Shown here piece after piece: positions 11,109-63,234 of a stretch of DNA of 64,000 bases. Made by a program: the position numbers and the translations under genes. The notes under the pieces were generated by a model. It did no database searches and was not told where the DNA came from. It saw only the letters and a program-made list of their open reading frames with translations. Location: the NCBI GenBank assembly GCA_037903475.1, contig JBAJFG010000146.1, positions 1-64,000 on the forward strand, given 5' to 3'. The DNA is from Ancylostoma caninum. Lineage: Eukaryota > Nematoda > Chromadorea > Rhabditida > Ancylostomatidae. How positions within the stretch are numbered: position 1 is the stretch's first letter; every line of letters starts with the position of its first letter.

Positions 11109-12180
11109 GACTGTACATTCCGAGATAGATACATAAGGATGGGAAATAATTCCGTGCTCTTCTCTATAGGCACCGGAGCCGCTATTCTTGATAATCACCA
11201 CTAATGTGGAATAAGTTTTGCCTATTAGTTTCACTAAATTGGTGGCCTACTACACTGATCTGATTCTATACGTTTTTTGGCTTCGAGGGATGCGTGAGAC
11301 ATACAGGATGGCCGAAAAGTTTGGGCGCCTCAGTTGGCATTTTTGTTTATTTTTGCTTGTGTGTTACCACATTTTCGTTTCTTACACAATAGATACCGCA
11401 TTAAGTGTGCTTACTTTTGACCTACGACTAGTGGCCCCGTAAGCCACGTTACTGTGCTAATTTCCAAAGTGTGAAAATATTGGCCCGGTGTGGTTTTTCG
11501 TGCGCGCCAACAGGTTGTGTGAGATTCACGTCTTCAACTCGAGCTACACCATTTCACAACTGTATATGTATAGCTATAACATTATTCAGTCCAGAAAGAG
11601 CACGTAGCGTAGCGAATGAGAGGAGATAACTGACAGAATCCATGGATCAATTTGTTTTGTTCTTTCCATCTCTGTCTTTTGCGAGTAGCGAGCATACCAA
11701 GGACCGCGTGAAATACAGAACACAACTGATTTTGTATGGTACAAATCACTCAGTCAATAACTCAGTAAGCCAATCATACACACACCCTCAGCATTACCAC
11801 TGTATGTGACTATCCCATCCTTCTAATTCAAACCGAACTTATTCTGAAAACTTTATACTTTTCCAAAGTTTTGAACAAAAACTGAAAGAAAAAATTATTG
11901 TGAGAAGAGAATAAGCATCACGAGCGCCTATTTCCACCAATCATCTTTGTCCTTCCTCATCGATGTTCACCGACACGACGTGGCTCATTTATACTAAACC
12001 AAAAAAGTTCCAAGTAATGATTAAAAAAGTGATTAAGAAATTACAAAGCAACGAACTGAATTCGCTGACTATTCAAATTCACGTGACCTAGGGAAGGGAG
12101 ATGATCAACAGGGTTGATGGGATAAATGAGTAGGAGCATAAGTTATTGGTTATTTTTCGCTTAAGCTCAGGAAACGAAGA
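11109..12180. other. no recognisable gene
   Basis: AT-rich sequence with short ORFs only. Near 11305 a short piece resembling a mariner-type end (gatggccgaaaagtttggg) is visible. Otherwise nothing is supported. Confidence 0.3.
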
Positions 12181-12935
12181 TGCTCCATGAGATTGGTGGA
12201 ATACTTGAGGAGGTGTTGGCGGGATACATGGGGTGTGTGCGTAAGTTATTCTCTAGACTTTTGCCTGAGTTTCTAGTAAGGGAGGTGGTCCACAGGGTCG
12301 GCGAGATACATTGGGTGAGTGCGCAAGTTACCGTCTAGGTGTTTGCCAAAGCTTCTGGAAAGGGGGGTAATCACAGGGTTGGCGGGATACATCAGGTGGG
12401 TGCGCAAGGTATTTTATAGACTTTTGCCTGAGCTTCTAGTAAGGAAGGTGGTCCACGGGGTTGGCGAGATACATGGGGTGGGTGCGCAAATTATTGTCTG
12501 GGCTTTTGCCTGATCTGAACGGGAGGTAATCCATGGGGTTGGCGGTTGGCGGGACACATGGGGTGAGTGCGCAAGTTACTGTCTAGGTGTTTGCCAAAGC
12601 TTCTGGAAAGCAAAGTAATCCACGGGGTTGGCGAGATACATGGGGTGGGTGCGCAAATTATTGTCTGGGCTTTTGCCTAAGCTTCTAGAAAGGGAGGTAT
12701 TCCACGCGGTTGGCGAGATACATGGGGTGGGTGCGCAAATTATTGTCTAGGCTTTTGCTTTAGCTTCTGGGAAGGGGCAATCCACGGGGTTGGCGAGATA
12801 CATTGGGTGGGTGCGCAGTTTATTGTCCAGGCTTTTATTTCAGTTTCTGGGAAGGGAGGTAATCCAGGGGCTGGCGAGATACATTGGGTGGGTGCGCAAA
12901 TTATTGTCTAGGCTTTTGCGCGAGATAGCGGCCCC
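12181..12935. repeat. minisatellite A, about 82-bp unit, about 9 copies
   Basis: Direct repeats centred on ggcgagatacatggggtgggtgc and cttttgcctaagcttctgg recur about every 82 bp (near 12220, 12300, 12380, 12463, 12549, 12631, 12713, 12792, 12872). Copies differ by substitutions and small indels. The ORFs inside are by-products of the repeat. Confidence 0.85.
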
Positions 12936-13194
12936 ATGAGTTCCTTGGCTCAAAGTTTCACCGCATTCTATCAGTGTTGGTATTAGAGTTCGAGTAGACT
13001 GTCTGCAAACAAACCTAATTAAGCACTTCATTCAGTCTCAACACCTGTCTGAATAAAACTAGATTTTGAGAAACTCAAACTAAACAGCGGCAAACAGCTT
13101 GTCGAGGAGTCACAAAATGCCAAAATTGACTGATTGAAATTTTTCACGACCACGATCTTCTTTTTTTGACGACCTACGAACACGTCTCCCTTTT

Positions 13195-14310
13195 GCCTGA
13201 AGCCAACACCGCTTTGCCACTGAGCCAGCCGAACTCAAGGGAAAATCCCGACCAACAGACCTCGCCACTTCACCACTGGCCCAGTCGAACCCAACGGAAA
13301 ATACCGACCAGTGGACACGTGTGCCGCTTTACCTGAGACCGGCGCGACAAATGTGCCCCTTTATCTGACACCGGCGCAACTTTGCTGCTGACAGCGTCGC
13401 AGTCAAGGTAAAATCCTGACCAACGGACCCGTGTGCAGCTTAGAGGGGACCAGCGCTACTTTGCCTTTGGCCCAGTCGAAACCAAAGAAAAATTCTGACC
13501 AACGGACCCGTGTGCCCCTCAACCTGAGACCAGCACCTGTTTATCATTGGCCCAGTCGAACCCAAGGGAAAATCCTGACCAACGGACCTGTGTGCAGCTT
13601 AGATGGGACCAGCGCTACTTTACCACTGGCCCAGTTGAACCAAAAGAAAAATTCTGACCAACGGACGCTTGTGCCCATTTACCTAAGACAGGCGCCTGTT
13701 TACCATTGGCCCAGTCGAACACAAGGGAAAATGCTGACCAACGACCCATGTGCCCCTTTACCAGAGACCAGCACCTGTTTACCACTGGCGGGAAAATTCT
13801 GACCAACGGACCCGTGTGCCCCTTCACCTGAGACTGGCGCGACAAGTGCGCCCCTTTATCTGAGCCCGGCGCAATTTTGCTGGTGACAGCATCGCAGTCA
13901 AGGGAAAATCCTGACCAACGGACTCGTGCGCAGCTTAGAGGTGACCAGCGCTACTTTACCACTGGCCCAGTCGATCCCAAAAAAAAAATTCTGAGCAACG
14001 GACCCGTGTGCCCTTTTACCTGAGACCAGCACATATTTACCACTGGCCCAGTTGAACCCAAGGGAAAATCCTGACGAACAGATCCGTGTGCCCCTTTACC
14101 TGAGACCAGCGCCTTTTTACCATTAGCCCAGTCGGACCCAAGGCAAAGTGCTGACCAACGACCCGTGTGCCTCTTTACCACAGACCAGAACCTCTTTACC
14201 ACTGGCGGGAAAGTTCTGACCAACGGACCCGTGTGCCTCTTTACCTGAGACCAGCACCTATTTACCACTGGCCCAGTTGAACCCAAGGGAAAGTCCTGAC
14301 CAACGATAGC
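13195..14310. repeat. minisatellite B, about 65-110-bp units
   Basis: A repeated block built from tgaccaacggacccgtgtgc, acctgagaccagc and actggcccagtcgaaccc recurs about 14 times with variable spacing. Some units are shortened. ORFs of up to 123 codons on both strands are repeat by-products, since they share the same short peptide period. Confidence 0.85.
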
Positions 14311-14450
14311 GAAAAATCAATAAAATCGATAAATCGATAGCGCCGTACGAAACGGTTGTCATATTCGTGTTCAGCGTATTGACATACCCCAGTAGACATG
14401 TCTTCGCCGCGCCCGGGGCAAAATTAGCGAAAAATCAATAATAAAAAAAG
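14311..14450. repeat. dispersed repeat with gcgaaaaatcaataaaat / gtgttcagcgtattg motifs
   Basis: The same motifs (tcatattcgtgttcagcgtattg, agacatgtc, gcgaaaaatcaataaaa) recur at 45945-46290 in two or three tandem-like copies. Non-coding and of unknown class. Confidence 0.55.
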
Positions 14451-15081
14451 GAAAAAAATGCAATAGACTTGTTTCCGTTTCGTTCCTATCACTGTACGGA
14501 AACAAGCCTACGAATATGGCCTTCCCGGGAACTCGTCAGCAGTGCAGGAAGGCCATATACAACAAAAATGTGTGAAAAGAACTAACCTTTGAATCCTATG
14601 GTGTCTTCTCTCCTACCTTGTTTTGGTCCTTGTAGGCGGCTGGCAGCCGAATAGTAGTAGTAATACTAGCGAATAAGTACTAAGAATACAGCGAAGAATA
14701 GTGGGGATCAGTAGAATAAGGACGAATAGAGAATTGGTTAGGAGAAATAAGAATTTCTGATTTTGATTTTAAAGGACGCTGCGTATCCGTGCATGGTTTT
14801 GGCGCGTGTTTCAAATTTTGTTATGGTCCAAGTGTTGGCTTTTGAGCGCATATGATACCATAAAAGTGATTAGTTCCAAAAGGAAGCTAGATAACATTTG
14901 TGTTAGGTATCTCACTAACTTGGATTATGGACCTTAAAGCGTGCTTGCGCTTGTGCAATACTTGTACGTGTATATGATATGTGTATGCCTATTGTCGACT
15001 ATATATATGCGCTAAGAGTCGACGCGCAGTAACAGAATCGTTTTCGGGCGTTAGCGATCAAATCTTTTAATATAGTAGGAT
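14451..15081. other. no recognisable gene
   Basis: AT-rich sequence without supported features. Confidence 0.3.
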
Positions 15082-17045
15082 CAGGGATGTGCGTAACAAA
15101 AATTTCTTTTTTTTTTTTGTAAATCGTAAATCGTAAATTTTCCAAAGCCGCCGTAAATGGTAAATCGTAATTGAGGCTTTGGGTACTACTCACAAGATCC
15201 AGAGAATTTCAGCTCGTTTCGTGAGAAAATCACTCTAAAACGATCTGAGGTACAGTCTGGTAGCGCAGACTCGTTCACTCGTAGCGGGCCACCCGCGCTA
15301 CCACTAGTGGCCGGGCAAACGTAGCAGCCGCGGGCCGGCCGCGAATGGGTGACAGGCCCGGCCTGAGATGGCAAGCTGCTCGGCCGGAAGAATTATCATT
15401 CGATCACCTTTGTGCCTAGGGGGTGTCCCATGGGGATACAGTTGACCTTGAGGCTCTATGTTATCGATGATTTGTTGTCGTTAATGCTTTACTCCAGTGA
15501 AATAACACTTTTTATTGTAGAAAAAACTTTACATGGAACCGCTGCACATAAAACAAAAATGTTACCCGCTACATTCTGTAAAGATAGACATGATCGACGG
15601 TTCTATTATATTTGTTTCCGTGCCAACTAAGCCATTCATACCTGCGGGGCATGTATTAGGTTGTAAGGAAAGTTCTCGCGGTTTTTGCAACAGTTCATTT
15701 TCTTGACTTTTCAAAAACAGGAAAGCACATTAAGGAATGTATAAATCACCATCAAACGTTGCCCAACCAGCGATCCAAGTCATCTTCATCATCGAACACC
15801 CTACCTTGCATGGCGTTAGAGAGGGACAGAAGAAGGTGGTTATCTTTTAAGGCAAGGTAAGGGCTGTACGTTGGGCAAGTCAGCACTTTCCATTAAAAGC
15901 CGGGTAGCTTCTGGCGAGTCACACTTTCAATATGTAGACGAGCATCGTCATGCAGAAATCGGATCTTGCCGTGATTCGGACTCCTCTCTGCGATTTTCGT
16001 AGCCAATCTGTCCAGCTGCTGATAGCACAAGCTACCTCGAGGGCAGGGTTGCGGGACATCTAATACTCAACTTAGTGGAGGGCGTGGCAGGCCAGATTCA
16101 AGCAGCTGGCAACACGAATAAGGGACGATTACAAAACATTTGATGACAAAATTCTATCCAAATAAGCTTAGAGCTTCCAGCAGGACAGGCAGGGCAGATC
16201 GAATCAGAAGACCTGCAGCAGAAGTTCTGCTTGAGGTCATCTGTCGAATCTCTGCTGCGGTCCTTTTGAATCGATAAGGCCTGGTGGTCCTTCAGCTAAT
16301 TGTTCTTAGTGGGGCTAAAAATCATTTACAGTCCCGAGATATCCACATAACTCTTCTAAGGCTTCTCCAAGACCTGACACCTTTCCATTGAACAATTATA
16401 GATTGCTTTCCAACGTACCCTCATGCAGGGATCCTAGATAGGACCACTCCCTGCGCCCGCCGCGATTGCTCAGAAATGAGGCTGGGTATTAGATGTCCGT
16501 AAACGTGACGGCAGTGTTGCGTGGCAGTAGCGCTTAGTGGGCAATGTCTTTGCTGTCACACCAAGCAGTGACCACAACCTTGAGAGGATGATCACCCGCC
16601 TTCGGCTGCTGCACAGAAAGTAAATCAAAGCTTTTTGACGAATGACAGATGCTTGTCCTGACAGCTCGTACTACCGGCGACCAGTTAGGAAAAGAGAGTT
16701 AAGCATGCGGCTTTACATGTTCTTGTGGCAATTCATGTAAACATTTGATCTCCTCAGATCTCTACAGAAGTCTCGATGAAATCGGAATGAACCGTTATTT
16801 TAAATAATGGATAATGTGAGCAAAACTATGTGAAATCAATCCTAACATTGCTGCAAAATGCAAACATAGACAAATAATGCATATGCAAATTTGCACCCTG
16901 AGCACAAGTGCTACGGCGAGATCCGTTCCTTGTCGTTATTTACGATTTTGTTACTAAAATTTAGGCCATTTTTCATAACTCGTAGATCGTAAAAAAATTG
17001 CCAAAAATGGCTGTAAATCGTAAATCGTAATTACCCACATCCCTG
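15082..17045. mobile_element. hAT-like element, 1964 bp, non-coding
   Basis: The ends are CAGGGATGTG(C/G)GTAA in inverted orientation, followed on both sides by sub-terminal copies of gtaaatcgtaaatcgtaa. CAGGGATG ends are typical of hAT transposons. The 8 bp on either side (agtaggat and cctacgat) match only partly, so the insertion would be old. No hAT transposase frame is visible. It contains a mariner fragment at 15666-16030. Confidence 0.6.
15666..16030 (-). pseudogene. mariner transposase C-terminal fragment
   Basis: A mariner end (TTAGGTTGTAAGGAAAGT) follows a TA at 15664-15665. The minus strand behind it reads like the C-terminal half of a mariner transposase. The HDDARLH block holds the second catalytic Asp. 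YSPYLAL stands where SPDLAP is usual, so the third Asp is lost. A GRVFDDEDDLDRWLG block follows. There is at least one internal stop. The 5' half is missing. Confidence 0.65.
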
Positions 17046-18110
17046 CCTACGATTCAACTCGTTTTTTGAAGCGATGTGAGCCTGTTCACACCGCATGTCT
17101 TTCTACACGTTTTATTGTTACGCGCGATTCTGGAGACGCCAGTGGAGCAACAAAAAGAAATCCATCCAGAAATTCTATCAGGAACAGTTCAGAAGGTCAT
17201 CAGACAGAAGAAAGTGCCAACGTAAGTGGAAAACCGGGTAGCATTCAGTGAAATAGCGCGAGGAATACCTGCGGCGCATAGTAAATTTCGTGATGTCAAT
17301 GTTGAAGTTCTGTATCGAGGCCAAATATGGCTAACTCGGGAATTCTTTTTAAAACGGAATTCCCGTATAGTTGCATACTCGTTACAATAATAAAAACAAA
17401 ATGGTTCTAGCTTGCATAGGAAAAATAAATGTCGTAATAAATATCTTACTCTATATAAAGCGCAGACCCCCCCCCCACCGCCGCGCGAGGGATGACAGAT
17501 CACGCTGTCATTGATCCACTCGCCTCGCCCCACCCCTTTTGCCCGCCGCCACGGGCTCAATTGCGAAAATTGACACGCCCAATGACACGCCCGTGGTATA
17601 TGTATGTGTACAACATGGAAATCTTCAATTAGGACATCTACTTTGCAACGAAAACGGAATATCTTGGATCTTTAAAGCAAAATGGGAGAACCACTCATGA
17701 AGTGTGACTTCGCAATCAGAGCAGTGAATCATCCAAATACAGCAGAGTTGAACGGAAATTTCTACTGCTTCCCTTCTAAAGCGTTAAGTAGTAGCAGAAA
17801 TTAGAAATTAGCGGTCAGTGGAACTAATGGTGCACTCCATGAGCTTAATATTGTGCTTACAAAATAGGAATAGAACGTTCACGCAGTTTATTCCCGTTAA
17901 AAGCTAATTCTGCCCGAACCATAACAATTTCGACTTTCAGCGCTATTCCATATGAAAACGACTTGACCACATGAGAATCTGTGTTGCTACGCTACTCATA
18001 CAACGGACCATGTAGAAGCTCTTTATATTGACCATAATAAGAGTTAACCTAACCTCCAAACCGCTTAGGAGCTACGCAGCTTCGCAGAAAATCACTGTCA
18101 TCCGCGAAGC
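17046..18110. other. no supported gene; possible orphan exon near 17104-17222
   Basis: Mostly unassigned sequence. One Ser/Asn-rich open stretch (RDSGDASGATKRNPSRNS...) ends at 17222 directly before a good donor (gtaagtgg), but no convincing acceptor or downstream partner exon was found. It is noted only as a candidate. Confidence 0.2.
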
Positions 18111-18111
18111 G

Positions 18112-18262
18112 GCGCTCTGGCTCGGGGTTCTTTTTTTTTCAGACTTTACCTAGCCCGGAGGTAACGTGGCACACGGCTCCGAGTCAGAGCGCCGCGAGGG
18201 GTTCTTTTTTTTAGACTTTACCTAGCCCGGAGGTAACGTGGCGCACGGGTCCGAGTCAGACT
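18112..18262. repeat. tandem duplication of about 75 bp
   Basis: Two adjacent copies of ggggttcttttttt...gactttacctagcccggaggtaacgtggc(a/g)cacgg(c/g)tccgagtcaga. Non-coding. Confidence 0.75.
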
Positions 18263-18990
18263 GGTCTGGCTCGTATCTATATAATAACGTTTCTCGTGAC
18301 GCTCATACTTTTCCGCCGCCCTGGAGTGCGGTTGAGAACTCTGTCGCAAAAAAAGGGTTGAGAAATAGAGGATGAATCGGAACTCTACACTCCGCACAAC
18401 GCGTCTTACGACTCTAGATGTTCCAAGCTGTTCTATCTGAAACTATTCAAGAAGACTCGTTTAAGCACGAAGTTCGGCCAGAAATCGAATGAGATTTCAA
18501 GCCGCTAATAGTAAAAGATTTTGGGTGTGCCATTTAAAAGGAACTGTTGTGCCACAACTGATGGCGAACCCTGTAAAATTCTTTTTACTTGTGTTTTCTT
18601 TATTACCAGCGCCCCTTCGGGACGCTAGAAAGTGGGGTGGGGCAGCCACTTGAGGTATGTGCAAAAGCTTCACACGTGTGAAATGCTTGGAAATCTGCAA
18701 AAAAGCAAAACTAATCATCAGCTAAGCTCAAATACGAAATTCTCCTTATGAGTTGCGTATACTCTACGGGTCTGGCCTCCTCGTCAACGTTCTTCGAGTG
18801 TTCTCGCCATCCTAGCCTTGCTTGCAAATTCTTAATCCTGCACCCACATGTAAAGCTAATTTCCAATGCACTGATAATACCTACTCTTTTTTGTCACATT
18901 TCTTACATGCCTGTGAACCCGTTATGAACAGCCAACAGAGAGGAAGAAGAGGTGGTCGAGCGAGACACGAATGAGAGCGTAGCGTGCCCC
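18263..18990. other. no recognisable gene
   Basis: Unassigned non-coding sequence. Confidence 0.3.
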
Positions 18991-19500
18991 TACTCCACCG
19001 TCAGACGTGCATGCGTTTTCCCCACTATTGAGCCACGGCGGACCCATTCTCCATCAATGCACCTGTATCCTGGCGCTTATTCCACTGTTGGGCCAGGGCA
19101 GACCCATCCTCCATTTGTGGCTCTGTATCCTGGCGTTCTTCCCACTAGTGGGCCAGCGCAAACCCGATCCATCGGTGGGCTCATATCCCGGGACTTTCCC
19201 CACTAATCGGCCCTTGCGGTCTCAGTCTCCATCCGTGGACCCGTATCTTGGCGCCTTCTCCAGTATTGGGCCGGAGCAGACCCAATCTCCATCGATCTCC
19301 ATCCATCCGTGGACCCGTATCCTGGCGTTTTCCTCACTACTGGGCCACGACGGACCCTTTCTCAATCGATGGACTCGTACCCTACCGTTTTCCCAGTGTT
19401 GGGCCATGGCGGACCCCTTCTCCATCGACGGACCCGTATCCTGCCGCTTTTCCATTACTGGGCCACGGCGGACTCTTTCTCGATCGGTGGACACCTGTCA
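18991..19500. repeat. minisatellite C, about 60-bp unit, about 8 copies
   Basis: The repeat is built from tgggccacggcggaccc, tctccatcgatgg and acccgtatcctggcg. It keeps open frames in several phases on both strands (up to 170 codons), which is expected when the period is near a multiple of three. No coding function is supported. Confidence 0.8.
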
Positions 19501-19714
19501 TGATGTTTTTCTGGACTAAGGGGCCCCGGCTCATCTGTCCGCAATCACTGCAGCCGCACTCTTTGCGAATCTCGAAAGTGATGAAACAAAGTTAGGAAAT
19601 ATTTCGAGTTTGATCAACTGCACAAGTTGCACAACTGGTTTCAGAAAAGTCACAACAGCTTATGATGACGCGTTCTTCATTCTGTGTATTTGATTGTACT
19701 TCTTAAAAACAGAC

Positions 19715-20141
19715 GGATCCTCAAGCTGCATAATCCCCAAGGGACCTCAAAGAGAGATGCGCAAGGAGGACACCGAGTGGATCATTCGATACATCCTCCA
19801 CGGTATGCACACTTCTTCTCGAAGTGGTTATCGTCCACTGTTCCAAAGTTGAGTGAAGTCAACAACGAAGCTCCAGCAGAGGGGCGACCCTGCTCCGTAC
19901 ATTGCTGCTACGCATCGTCAAATCGTTGTAAACACTCTCGCCTGGACGGCTCGAGACCGCTAGCCGCTGGTCCCGCCGCGAAATTCCGAATGCACCCGAC
20001 TTCCACTACGTCTATGCACCTATGACGAAACATCGGCCGAATGCCCCATCAGCTTCGCATCCTCGCGAGGCACAGTCTATAACTGAGTCTCACGGCGAGC
20101 ACATGCGATCACGTGCTAGTTCCCCTACGTCTGCGCTCTAG
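19715..20141 (+). pseudogene. remnant of an unidentified protein-coding sequence
   Basis: A frame with protein-like composition starts at 19715 (PQREMRKEDTEWIIRYILHG, then GDPAPYIAATHRQIVVNTLAW). It is interrupted by TGA at 19850-19852 and TAG at 19961-19963, and continues in the +1 frame (RWSRREIPNAPDFHYVYAP) to a TAG at 20139-20141. The charged and aromatic pattern looks like decayed coding sequence and not chance. The family is not recognised. It sits just before the first visible RNF19 exon but does not join it in frame. Confidence 0.4.
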
Positions 20142-20250
20142 AAAATTTTGTTGCACTACCATGATTTATATAAGAGGATAGTACCTTTGAGGTGCTCTTA
20201 TCTTCTTCATGAAATTGGATGCTAAAGACATCCGTCATTTTGTTATTTAG

Positions 20251-60991
<40,741 letters not shown>

Positions 60992-63234
60992 AGATATGTA
61001 GCAACATATGGTTCATTCTCATATTTTTTCTTATTTAGTATTCGGGCTGAATTTCAGTCCCCACAACCGGTATTTTGAGATTTTCGGAAGTGTTGGATTA
61101 TATCCTATCATGTGGCTAATGAGATGGTTCATGTATAAAATTGGCAAATACGGCAACATGTGTTGTGATTTTGGGACACGCTTTTGTATTGGGGTTTAAC
61201 TTGGAGTCCACCTTGAATCTGCTTAAAAAGGAAATATTTTGAAAGTGGAGAATAGATGCACAAAGAACTGTATCTCAATTCAGAGCACATACAGAGTGAC
61301 CCAAAAGTCTTTCGCCTACTTTGTTGTGCTGCAAAAACTACGTAATGAGGAAGGATAACTAAACTGCAGCAACAGTTTAGTGAAGGATCGGAGAAGGAGA
61401 AATCGACAGTCAGATCCCAGAAGTTTCGCTGTTGATGATGTTATGGGAGCGAAAACCGTCCGCAGCAGAGTTGCGCTTGGTCATCCGCGTCCTATCTTTT
61501 TTTCTGCCAGATTTTCTTCAGGAATGTACTTAGATCTCAAGCTTAATGTAAGTACCAGTTGGACATTGGCTTTCAGAATCCATACCTAACCGCCTGATGA
61601 TTTGAATTCAGGTCACTAGGATGTTAACGATTCAAACAATGGGGCGGCACCACGGTCCATCCTCTCAAAACAGCTTTGATATGCGCACTTGGTATCTCTC
61701 TTACACCTCTTACACATCTGTTGTTCTGTGTCCCAATGAATTCAAACCTGTAAAAGCATTTAATCTTCTGCAGCCTTCAGAACATAGACTTAGATATTAG
61801 ATTTTAAATCTGATCCTCTACTCCGGATTTGATAAGAACCAGGGACTGCTAATTTGTTGGGGTCACGGCTTCATTCAACATAACTCTACTCTCTTTGAGA
61901 GATTCTTCAAAACTGATAGCAGAGTTGTTCGCTAACCTCATGTCCTCCTGGCACACAGCTCTTCAGTTCGCTTCTCTTCCCGTTTTGTAGAAGATATGCT
62001 CATCAGACGGCTTGGAAATGGCGCATAACGGCGCTGTGAGACAACAGAGCAGTTCATTAAGTAGTTTTCATCTTTCCGCAGGGTAGGGCTCATGAGGCGA
62101 TACCATGGAATAAGGCTAAGGACTACCGAATGTTTTGAAAATAAACGTAAAGAAAAAAAAATGCGCTGTTGTTCAAGTACTCTGTGATAAGAAGCTCAAC
62201 AGGCAGCGCACAACACGATGTGGTCACTAGACGTTGGGGACTACTAAGTCCAATCACACTTAGAAATGGGTTATTAAACACCTACATATTTATTGGGGCT
62301 TCTTCAAGAAAAAATGAAGTAAACAAGAGTAATATCAGTAGCTTCTACTAAAGTCCAGCAATGAAATTTCGGCTAGTTCGTGAAGTTCGTGAACATTTTG
62401 GTGCATTTTATCTCCATTCGAACCTGAAAACCTCGAAAAAACAATCACTGACAGCAACTGTGGAAACCCGCTAGAATTGGTTCGAACTTGGTAAAGAACC
62501 TGTCAGAACCACAAGACTGTCATTGGAGCACGTTTTTATCTCAGCCGCAAAAATTTTTCAGAAAATTCCTCTAGTTCGAAGGAGCGTGTTGATGCGCTGT
62601 CAACGCCAAAATTTGCACCAAGGGGGGGGGGGGTGCCAATTCTCCCCTGAAGTGGCATCCTTCGTTTTTGGGGAACTTTTTGACCATTTTTGACGTTTTT
62701 TTTTTCGAAAACGAAGGATGCCATCTTAGGGGGATTATTGCTGGTATAGTGCGTATCCGCACCCAGAATTTCAACATGATCCGCCACCTACAAGAAGCGC
62801 AACACCTCATTATCACTGGAGCACGTCAGAGTTCAAGGGAAGGATGAAGTGAGCTGTCTTCGCTCCTGGCCCCAGAGTCGTTACGCTTTGGCACGGGAGA
62901 AATTGGCTGTTTAAGCCGATGTACCAAAATATATGGGCGTGAATACGTTGGGTAAGAAATCCTTTCAAGAATGTCCACAGAATGGGCAGCCAGATGACAA
63001 CAACAGGGTTTTTAGGCCCTGCACTAAGAATAGATAAGTTGGTGGTTCAGCTTTGTTAGACAAGATCAGTATCTGCTCTTGGAGCGCTCTAATATCGAGT
63101 ATATGGACTCGGAGACCCCACCCGTACCTAGAGCCGGGATGGGCGGGGCCGCAAATGCCAGGGTCATCGCGGCTGGCGTGAGGACAGGTTTGTAGAGTAC
63201 ACCTTATATTGTGGTAAAATTTCACAGAAATACT
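60992..63234. other. downstream of RNF19-like gene, no supported gene
   Basis: No clear AATAAA within about 400 bp of the stop. A mariner-like end (gtgacccaaaagtctttcgcc) is visible near 61294. A 16-bp inverted repeat (GGCATCCTTCGTTTT and complement) lies at about 62652-62724 beside a G run. Nothing else is supported. Confidence 0.35.

Noticed and set aside
13431..14286. ORFs of up to 123 codons with repeated peptide units
   Set aside because: They follow the minisatellite unit and appear on both strands; they are repeat by-products, not a repetitive protein gene.
19007..19595. 170-codon and 115-codon ORFs
   Set aside because: Same reason: minisatellite C is open in several frames on both strands.
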